This document shows positions 31,730-37,784 of a stretch of DNA of 37,784 bases, one piece after another. The notes beneath the pieces were generated by a model that had not been told where the DNA came from, did not search any database, and worked only from the letters and a program-made list of their open reading frames with translations. Origin of the DNA: an uncultured Saprospirales bacterium (GTDB lineage Bacteria > Bacteroidota > Bacteroidia > Chitinophagales > Saprospiraceae); NCBI GenBank assembly GCA_937864265.1, contig CALMIR010000108.1, positions 1 through 37,784 of the forward strand, in the 5' to 3' direction. The position numbers and the translations under genes were made by a program. Numbering within the stretch: position 1 is the stretch's first letter; the number at the start of each line of letters is the position of its first letter.

Positions 31730-34700
31730 TCAATTTCCCTTTAACAATACTACCTCAATAAAAAAGCCATCTAGGTACCCGGTTTGAAAGGAAGCCCCCA
31801 TTTGCTCTGCGCGCAGTTGCATGTTCGACAAGCCCAAGCCGGTCGTTTTGTAGTTCTTTTCGACAACTCGTCCATTATCCTGGATACGCATACTCAAGCC
31901 ATTTTTACCTGTTTTGTGCAAACGCACCGTCACCCGGTCGGCATTAGAGTGTTTGGCCACGTTGGTGATGGCCTCTTTGTAGATCAAGTATAAATTTTGG
32001 CGGATGTGAGAAGGGACACTTTTGCTGAGGGCCAACTGATCCACCTGCAAATCCAGGAAAATATCTTTGGGTGTGAGGGTCTCTTCGGCGTGCTCGCGCA
32101 TGCGGTCGATCAGGTTTTCCAATTTGTCTTTCCGCGCATCAATTGCCCAAACCGTATCGCGCATCCGGGACATAGCGCTCCGACTCAATTCGCTGATGCG
32201 TTTGAGTTTAGGTTTGTTGCTTTCGGGGGCACTCAATTCGAGGATTTCCGATTGCATGGCCAAACCCGATAATATGGTGCCCACGTCATCGTGCAGATTG
32301 CTGGAAATTTTGACCCGCATGCGTTCAATTTTCAGGGCTTGTTGCAATTGATAAACAAAAATGCCATAAGTAATGCTGGCTATGGTCACCAGGCACAAGG
32401 CATAAAACCACCAAGTACGCCACCAGGGCGTTTTGACATGGATGAGCAACTCCAAAGGCGTTTCATTCCAGCGACCATCGGAATTGGCGGCTTTAACGCG
32501 GAAAGTGTAGTAGTTTGGAGGTAAGTTAGCATACCGGACAAATCCCTTAGTGCCTGCTTTCACCCAGCCATTATCGTAAGGTTCCAGTTGGTATTCAAAG
32601 GTATTATTGGCGGGATCGCTGTATTCCAGTGCCACAAATTCCAGCGAGAGGGTGTTGTCCAAAAAGGGCAGGGTAATTTGTTTTAGCTCTCCCACTTGCA
32701 GGTTGGTGTCGCGGCGTTCGTATTTGTCGTAAGGCTCATCATTGATCAGCAACTGCGTCAATCGAACCGATGGCAGGTAGGGAACATCTGGCATGTGGAG
32801 TGGGTCAAAGCGGTTCAAACCCTTGTTGCCGCCCATCCACATCCGACCATTGCTTTGCAGCAAATAGGCATTCTTGTTGAATTCGTTGTCTTGTAAGCCA
32901 TCCATAGGCGAATAGCGGCGATAGGTTTTCCCAAACGGGTCATACCGTATGACACCTCGGTTGCAACTCAACCAAAAGCAGTTGGCTTGGTCAGGAAGGA
33001 TGCTGTAATAGTTTTCGGCAGGCACGAGGTGTTCGCTTTCGTTTAACCTTTGGTAATTCAGGTTAGAAGTGTTGACATATAATAAGCCAGTGGTAGTAGC
33101 AACCCACAAGGTGTCACTCTTTTCGTAAAAAGCTCTGGCATAGCCTATGTTTTCGATGCTGCCTTTCTGCCGATAAAATCCTGCCTTTTTTTCCAATACA
33201 ATCAGACTAGTCGCATCCAAAGCCAGGTAGAGCTTGCCGTTTTTATCTTCATAAACTGCGGTGGACTGGCGGACTTGCCATTCGCCCAGTTCTTTTACCT
33301 TTTCAAATTGACCAGATAAGGGCAAAAAAGCATAGATGCCGGCATAAGTGGTTACCAAAATGCGGCCATTTTTTAGGCGATACACGTATAACACATCGCT
33401 GGGCAGCGCCGCTTGGTATTGAAAAACCCCCAAATCTGCATTCCATCGGAAAAGGGCATTGGTATAACAGGCCCAAATGCCTCCTAATGGGTCTTCAAAA
33501 AAATACTCCACCTTACCGGCTGAAATATCCTTTGGACTCAAAAGCGGAAAAATTTGATGGGATTTGCCATCGGCGCTAAACCTGAGGGCTTCGCCTGACC
33601 GCGCATTACACCAAACAGCGCCTTGCTTATCTTCAAACATCGCCGTAATGGCCAAGCCCTGCAAAGGGGTGATGTTTTCAAATTTTTGCTTTTTCAGGTT
33701 GGTATAACTCACGCCTCCTCTGGGGCTGGACACCCATAGATTTTCCTGTTTGTCCACGTATAGGGCAATGATGTTTTTAAAATGAAGCCCATTGGGGCGA
33801 TCCGACTGTAGTGGAATGTGCTGGATGAATTTTTGCTTATGGGTATGAAACAGCAGCAGCCCCGCTTCAGCAGTAGCTACCAATAGTAAGGAGTCATTCA
33901 AATGCGCCATTGCCCGGACCTCACCAATGGGTTGATCCCGATATTGTTCGTGCACCTGAGCTGTTTGATTCCACGGATTAAAGGCTATCAAGGCATTGTC
34001 CATAGCCAGGTACCAGAGGCTATCTAGGTCGGGGAGAGCCACGAAAGAACGCCGTGCTGCTAAGGCAGGCTTGTCCTCCGCCATTAAACTGACGGTACGA
34101 TTAGTGGATAAATCGAGTAATTCTATCCCTGCTTTGTTGGTAAAATAGGCCGAAACAATTTGGCTTACTTGCCCGTTGGCTTCGCAAACCGGATAATGCC
34201 GCTGCCCGCCGATGGGGCCAATGATGCTGTCTTTTCTAGTCTGCGTGTTCCAAACGTGCAGCACGCCTAGCTCATTGACTCCGGCACGCAGCCAGAGCTT
34301 ATCGGCTTTATCGAGGTAAAAAGCGAAATAATCCTGAACAATCGTTGCTCCTGCTTGCGTTTGAAGCTGGTAATGCTCAAATCGGTCTTTTTTTCTAATA
34401 TAGCAATGAATTCCCTCGTAAGTGGTGAACCACAGGTTGGCGGCCTCGTCCTCGTAAAAATTGCTGGTAATGATGTTGCCCAGTAAACCGGTAGCACCAT
34501 CGGCTTTGTAAATTTTGACCGACTTACCATCGAAGCGGTTTAGCCCTTCCAGCGAACTTAGCCAGATAAAGCCCCGGGAATCCTGATAAATAAAGGCGTT
34601 GGTGCCTTGGGATAGGCCTTCGTTGGGGGATAAATGGTGGAAGGAAAAATGCAAATCCTGCCCTATGCTCTTGGTGCCGATCAGACACAGTAGCCCAAAA

Positions 34701-34738
34701 CACAAGCGGTATAAAGCATACGGATCTACGTGCTTCAT
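31730..34738 (-). CDS. two-component sensor histidine kinase with beta-propeller sensor
   Basis: A 1002-residue membrane kinase. A signal-like N-terminus (LYRLCFGLLCLIGTKSIGQ) is followed by about 650 residues of two-component-regulator propeller repeats (for example GLSQGTNAFIYQDSRGFIWL, and FYEDEAANLWFTTYEGIHCY), then a Y_Y_Y domain (about 680-750). One transmembrane helix follows (WWFYALCLVTIASITYGIFV). The kinase core is of the HisKA_3/HATPase type with the phospho-acceptor H816 in NLHDDVGTILSGLA, an N-box (KEAITNVAKHSNADRV) and GLGLSNMQLRAEQMGA. The partner regulator lies upstream in the same operon. The periplasmic ligand is unknown. Confidence 0.93.
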   Translation of the reverse strand: MKHVDPYALYRLCFGLLCLIGTKSIGQDLHFSFHHLSPNEGLSQGTNAFIYQDSRGFIWLSSLEGLNRFDGKSVKIYKADGATGLLGNIITSNFYEDEAANLWFTTYEGIHCYIRKKDRFEHYQLQTQAGATIVQDYFAFYLDKADKLWLRAGVNELGVLHVWNTQTRKDSIIGPIGGQRHYPVCEANGQVSQIVSAYFTNKAGIELLDLSTNRTVSLMAEDKPALAARRSFVALPDLDSLWYLAMDNALIAFNPWNQTAQVHEQYRDQPIGEVRAMAHLNDSLLLVATAEAGLLLFHTHKQKFIQHIPLQSDRPNGLHFKNIIALYVDKQENLWVSSPRGGVSYTNLKKQKFENITPLQGLAITAMFEDKQGAVWCNARSGEALRFSADGKSHQIFPLLSPKDISAGKVEYFFEDPLGGIWACYTNALFRWNADLGVFQYQAALPSDVLYVYRLKNGRILVTTYAGIYAFLPLSGQFEKVKELGEWQVRQSTAVYEDKNGKLYLALDATSLIVLEKKAGFYRQKGSIENIGYARAFYEKSDTLWVATTTGLLYVNTSNLNYQRLNESEHLVPAENYYSILPDQANCFWLSCNRGVIRYDPFGKTYRRYSPMDGLQDNEFNKNAYLLQSNGRMWMGGNKGLNRFDPLHMPDVPYLPSVRLTQLLINDEPYDKYERRDTNLQVGELKQITLPFLDNTLSLEFVALEYSDPANNTFEYQLEPYDNGWVKAGTKGFVRYANLPPNYYTFRVKAANSDGRWNETPLELLIHVKTPWWRTWWFYALCLVTIASITYGIFVYQLQQALKIERMRVKISSNLHDDVGTILSGLAMQSEILELSAPESNKPKLKRISELSRSAMSRMRDTVWAIDARKDKLENLIDRMREHAEETLTPKDIFLDLQVDQLALSKSVPSHIRQNLYLIYKEAITNVAKHSNADRVTVRLHKTGKNGLSMRIQDNGRVVEKNYKTTGLGLSNMQLRAEQMGASFQTGYLDGFFIEVVLLKGN

Positions 34739-34789
34739 GTATGCATCAGTACATTTTTAGCTGATAGAATCAGTTAGCTGACCTTAGCG

Positions 34790-35572
34790 TTAAGTGGGAT
34801 TATTATCATTGGTAGTTGTTGCGAACAAATTGTCGTCGGTATATCCGCCACCGCCGCAGTCTGGAGGGCAGGGCAAAGCACTTAAAACGGCGTTGTCCAA
34901 GTCATTACCGTTTTGGTCAACAGCCACAGCTGCTAAAGTACTGACTTTTTCTTTACCATCGTTGAAGTCTATGATGGCTTCATAAAATCGAATGCCACTT
35001 GCATTTGCGGTGTTCAGCAGGTTTTCAATAGCCGTGCGTTGGAAAAAGATTTTAGAATAATTGCGCGGCATATCTGTAGAGGGAGTTCTGGACAAGGGCA
35101 TTTCCGCGCTCCCGTTTAGTTGGCTGTCCTTCACCTTGTCGCGGTATTCTTCTAGTTTTGCAACACATTGATCTTGGTTTAAGATACTTGAGCCAGTGGT
35201 ATTGGCTGATCCATCTGATTCGGCTAGAATAACGCTGTAATTAGAGCCAAACACCAAATCCGCTCTTTCAGTTGTAGAAGCAATCGCCTGTAAGGATGGC
35301 ACTTGAAGGCTATTCATACCAGGGTAAAAACGCAAGCCACCTACCATACTAGCTGCAGGTTGAGGGTTGGGCGTAGTAGGTATTGGCACTGGGGGATTTA
35401 GCAGGCTATTCAAGTCAACTTTGCTAAAAAATGCCTTGAGCACCGATTTTCCTGTGCTTTCGTCACGACTCAGGGCATCTTTAATGCCGTTAATTGTGTT
35501 CTGGTCGAGCAAATGGCTCTCTGGTTTGTCTTGCCCGGCGGTTAGAGGTGGGGCTGTGAAAGTAAATGCCAT
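34790..35572 (-). CDS. uncharacterised protein between regulator and kinase
   Basis: A 260-residue protein I do not recognise. No signal peptide or membrane segment is evident. It opens MAFTFTAPPLTAGQDKPESH, has a proline-rich stretch (PPVPIPTTPNPQP, near 60), and a mixed body with FYPGMNSLQVPSLQAIASTT and FYEAIIDFNDGKEKVSTLAA. The C-terminus carries LPCPPDCGGGGY, whose paired cysteines could bind metal or form a disulfide, and an Asn/Asp/Thr-rich tail. It starts 32 bases after the regulator stop and ends 51 bases before the kinase start, so all three are probably one transcript. It might be an accessory or output protein; this is inference. Confidence 0.75.
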   Translation of the reverse strand: MAFTFTAPPLTAGQDKPESHLLDQNTINGIKDALSRDESTGKSVLKAFFSKVDLNSLLNPPVPIPTTPNPQPAASMVGGLRFYPGMNSLQVPSLQAIASTTERADLVFGSNYSVILAESDGSANTTGSSILNQDQCVAKLEEYRDKVKDSQLNGSAEMPLSRTPSTDMPRNYSKIFFQRTAIENLLNTANASGIRFYEAIIDFNDGKEKVSTLAAVAVDQNGNDLDNAVLSALPCPPDCGGGGYTDDNLFATTTNDNNPT

Positions 35573-35604
35573 GATAGTAGGGTTTTTGTGTTGAAGAAAA
35601 AAGA

Positions 35605-36243
35605 TTAGAGCTTGCCTTCAAAAGATTTTCGAATCACTTCTGCCTTACTGTTTACCTCGAGTATCCGGTAGATGCGCTTGATGTGATCGCGAACCGTATC
35701 GATGGAAATATCGAGTTTATCGGCTATCATTTTATAACTCAAGCCATTAACAATGCCTTGTACGATTTCCTTTTGGCGGGGCGACAGGGTTTCTTTTTCT
35801 TTTTGTTCTTTAGGCATAAAATGCTGGGCAATCTTCCGGGCTATGGAAGGCGACATAAAGGAACCTCCCCGATGAATGGTAAAAATAGCCTCCCGGATGA
35901 CTGCCAGTGAGGTGCGTTTGGTAATATAGGAGCAAGCTCCCGCACAAAGCGCATCAAATATCTTTTCCTCTTCCTCGAAAGTAGTCAGCATTACAATATC
36001 CGCCTCCTGATATTTCTGACGAATGTGATAAATCCCCTGTATGCCCGACATGCCGGGCAATCCGATGTCCAACAAAAGCAAGTTCAAAGCTGGTCTGGTC
36101 TGGTCTTTGATTGCGACGAGGAGTTCTTCCATGCTTTTGGCAACCAGGCAAATTTCCAGCGATGGGTGTTCAGAAAGAAAACCTACCAGGCTTTCCCGGA
36201 TCACCGGATCATCTTCGACTATTGCTAATTTGATATTTTCCAT
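35605..36243 (-). CDS. LuxR/NarL-family response regulator
   Basis: A 212-residue regulator from ATG 36243 (MENIKLAIVEDDPVIRESL); the frame is open 13 codons further without family similarity. The receiver domain has the acidic pair D11/D12 and the phospho-acceptor D59 in LLLLDIGLPGMSG. The C-terminal DNA-binding domain is of the LuxR type (LSPRQKEIVQGIVNGLSYK, then IADKLDISIDTVRDHIKRIY). It is the first gene of the operon, with the propeller kinase as likely partner. CCACAT-GTTG-ATGTGG (36279-36294) lies in its leader. Confidence 0.93.
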   Translation of the reverse strand: MENIKLAIVEDDPVIRESLVGFLSEHPSLEICLVAKSMEELLVAIKDQTRPALNLLLLDIGLPGMSGIQGIYHIRQKYQEADIVMLTTFEEEEKIFDALCAGACSYITKRTSLAVIREAIFTIHRGGSFMSPSIARKIAQHFMPKEQKEKETLSPRQKEIVQGIVNGLSYKMIADKLDISIDTVRDHIKRIYRILEVNSKAEVIRKSFEGKL

Positions 36244-36398
36244 ACAACAAAGTTCCGTTAAAAAAACGGGGCAAGCGACCACATGTTGATGTGGAGGTGA
36301 ACTTTTAGGGCGGGAAATAACGCAACTTAACGAATATACGAACTAATTGCATAAACTATACCATTCTGCTGACAATTTTTGCAGAAGTCATAGCTGAA

Positions 36399-36430
36399 GT
36401 GTCGGCGTGAGCCCAAAGTCACACCGACAC
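36399..36430 (-). repeat. GTGTCGG hairpin repeat, copy 2 (3' of pirin gene)
   Basis: GTGTCGGCGTGA (36399-36410) pairs with TCACACCGACAC (36419-36430) at 11 of 12 positions, and the twelfth is a G-U pair when read as minus-strand RNA. It lies 31 bases after the pirin stop, the same arrangement as the copy 38 bases after can. No T tract follows. Confidence 0.7.
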
Positions 36431-36461
36431 GCTAAGAATTGAGTTTTCTGAAGCGGAAGTC

Positions 36462-37337
36462 CTATCCAATAGCCATAGGTACATCCATGACCAAGAATTC
36501 AGCTTGACTTTCAGATGTGATGGTAATTTTATCAGTATCCCAGACGCCCAAGCCATCCCTGGTTTGGAGCAATTGCTCGTTTACTGTAATGTCGCCTTTC
36601 AAAACGAAGATATACACGCCATTGCCCGCCTTTTTGATTGGATATTCCTGGCTGATTCCGGCATCAAAATCGGCCAGATGGAACCAGGCGTCCTGATGAA
36701 TCCATACCCCTTCATCATCCGGATTAGGGGAAAGGATCTGCTGCAATTTGTTTTTGCGATCAGCAGCATCCAAGGTCAGTTGGTCATAGCGCGGTTGTAC
36801 ATTGCGCTTGTTTGGGAAAACCCAGATCTGGAGGAATTTTACCAGGCTATCTTTGTTCTTGTTGTATTCGCTGTGGGCGATTCCGGTACCTGCGCTCATC
36901 ACCTGTACATCGCCGTTGCGGATAACGGCCAGGTTGCCCATACTGTCTTTGTGCTCCAGGTCGCCCTCCAGTGGGATGCTGATGATTTCCATGTTGTCGT
37001 GTGGGTGGGTGCCAAAACCCATCCCTGCTGCTACGGTATCGTCGTTCAATACCCGCAGTACTCCAAAGTGCATGCGTTCCGGGTTGTAGTAATTGGCGAA
37101 GCTAAAACTGTGATACGATTTCAACCAGCCATGGTCGGCATAGCCCCTGCTGCTTGCTTTATGCAAAACGGTATTTGACATAATATTTGAATTTGTATTG
37201 GGTAAATGATTAAAACCTACGATTTCCAATTGGCGCAACTCGTCTATATTGTTTTGGACGAGATTGGCCAGGCCGCCGCTTGCGCTAAATATGGCGGTAC
37301 CTAATAGGCCCTTTTGGAGGAATTGTTTTCTGTTCAT
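36462..37337 (-). CDS. pirin family protein with N-terminal signal-like leader
   Basis: A 291-residue bicupin pirin. The typical pirin domain begins at about residue 53 (MSNTVLHKASSRGYADHGWL) with HSFSFANYYNPERMHFGVLR, the metal-site motif GTHPHDNMEIISIPLEG and SAGTGIAHSEYN. Before it stands MNRKQFLQKGLLGTAIFSAS, resembling a Tat- or Sec-type leader (RK pair, hydrophobic run). An internal ATG at 37181 would give a normal cytoplasmic pirin of 239 residues. The -7 box at 37367-37374, 30 bases before the first ATG, favours the long form. Pirins can be quercetin dioxygenases or regulators; the activity here is unknown. Confidence 0.88.
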   Translation of the reverse strand: MNRKQFLQKGLLGTAIFSASGGLANLVQNNIDELRQLEIVGFNHLPNTNSNIMSNTVLHKASSRGYADHGWLKSYHSFSFANYYNPERMHFGVLRVLNDDTVAAGMGFGTHPHDNMEIISIPLEGDLEHKDSMGNLAVIRNGDVQVMSAGTGIAHSEYNKNKDSLVKFLQIWVFPNKRNVQPRYDQLTLDAADRKNKLQQILSPNPDDEGVWIHQDAWFHLADFDAGISQEYPIKKAGNGVYIFVLKGDITVNEQLLQTRDGLGVWDTDKITITSESQAEFLVMDVPMAIG

Positions 37338-37366
37338 ATATCTTTTATTTTTGGTTTAATCTGGTA

Positions 37367-37374
37367 CAAATTTA
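37367..37374 (-). promoter_or_regulatory. promoter -7 box for pirin gene
   Basis: On the minus strand TAAATTTG, an exact TAnnTTTG, 29 bases before the ATG at 37337. No TTG at the -33 distance. A 14-base palindrome lies just upstream. Confidence 0.55.
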
Positions 37375-37397
37375 AGGGAAAAGGAAAGGGAAAAGCA

Positions 37398-37411
37398 TTG
37401 AACTAGTTCAA
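37398..37411. promoter_or_regulatory. palindrome upstream of the pirin promoter
   Basis: TTGAACTAGTTCAA is a perfect 14-base palindrome centred 30 bases upstream of the -7 box. Its position and symmetry fit an activator or repressor operator. No regulator gene is adjacent to name. Confidence 0.45.
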
Positions 37412-37436
37412 GAAGTTGACTCTATGTCTTCTCAAT

Positions 37437-37784
37437 CCGCACGTGAAGGCGCACAGAGCGTGAAAGTAGGAATGTGTGTTTTTCAGACATGATTAACAGG
37501 GTTGACAGGATGCGGGTGCGGGTGAGGCCGCGAAAATCCGTTTGATCCGCCCCATCCGCGTTGCTATACCGCACGTGAAGGCGCACAGAGCGTGAAGGTA
37601 GGAATGTGTGTTTTTCAGACATGATTAACAGGGTTGACAGGATGCGGGTGCGGGTGAGGCCGCGAAAATCCGTTTGATCCGCCCCATCCGCGTTGCTATA
37701 CCGCACGTGAAGGCGCACAGAGCGTGAAGGTAGGAATGTGTGTTTTTCAGACATGATTAACAGGGTTGACAGGATGCGGGTGCG
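37437..37784. repeat. 132-bp tandem repeat array (truncated by window end)
   Basis: Units start at 37437, 37569 and 37701; the third is cut at 84 bases. Units 1 and 2 are almost identical (one visible difference, GTGAAAGTAGG against GTGAAGGTAGG). Each unit holds GATTAACAGGGTTGACAGG and a core, 37528-37562 and 37660-37694, that reappears inverted at 30850-30884. Because 132 is 44 codons, a minus-strand frame stays open through the array with a 44-residue peptide period, but there is no sign that it is a gene. Confidence 0.88.

Noticed and set aside
37422-37754. A 110-codon minus frame with a 44-residue period
   Set aside because: It follows from a 132-bp unit being a multiple of three. No start context, family similarity or codon bias supports a gene.
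1-37784. CRISPR array, transposase, prophage, defence or secondary-metabolite genes
   Set aside because: None seen. The tandem repeats lack distinct spacers, and no transposase, integrase, Cas or phage gene was recognised.

Overview
The window comes from a member of the Bacteroidota, most likely of the Saprospiria/Lewinella/Haliscomenobacter type. Three things point there: the fused str-S10-spc-alpha ribosomal gene order without tuf; promoters of the Bacteroidota type (TAnnTTTG at -7, sometimes with TTTG about 18-19 bases upstream); and start codons that mostly lack Shine-Dalgarno sequences. A very large beta-propeller sensor kinase and zinc-free forms of S14 and L36 fit as well. The placement below phylum level is inference.

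Layout. 1-834: a short direct repeat and a minus-strand acyl-ACP thioesterase. 1002-21217: one long plus-strand run of 33 translation and secretion genes (rpsL rpsG fusA rpsJ / rplC rplD rplW rplB rpsS rplV rpsC / rplP rpmC rpsQ rplN rplX rplE rpsN rpsH rplF rplR rpsE rpmD / rplO secY / map / infA rpmJ rpsM rpsK rpsD / rpoA rplQ), closed by a strong bidirectional terminator. rpmJ is only 38 codons long. Terminator-like hairpins, internal promoter boxes and structured spacers suggest that this run is cut into several expression units.

21218-29251: housekeeping genes on both strands: an EamA permease overlapping ettA (minus), beta-carbonic anhydrase (minus), dihydrolipoyl dehydrogenase (plus), two adjacent tRNA-Leu genes (minus), the RseP site-2 protease (minus) and rsmE (plus). 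29421-31703: a DUF4159 exported protein, coaD, and phosphatidylserine decarboxylase, with dispersed repeats between the last two. 31730-36243: a minus-strand signalling operon (LuxR-type response regulator, an unrecognised 260-residue protein, a 1002-residue propeller histidine kinase). 36462-37337: a pirin with a signal-like leader. The window ends inside a 132-bp tandem repeat.

The most interesting signals are non-coding. (1) A pair of related RNA-like structures sits in the rpsD-rpoA and rpoA-rplQ spacers, with compensatory changes in the stem. (2) A G-rich repeat begins exactly at the stop codons of rsmE and of the sensor kinase, with a quadruplex motif at rsmE. (3) A GTGTCGG hairpin family lies just 3' of two minus-strand genes. 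(4) A long fold-back element lies between can and lpdA. (5) Two repeat families at 30.7-30.9 kb and 37.4-37.8 kb share a 35-bp core in opposite orientation.
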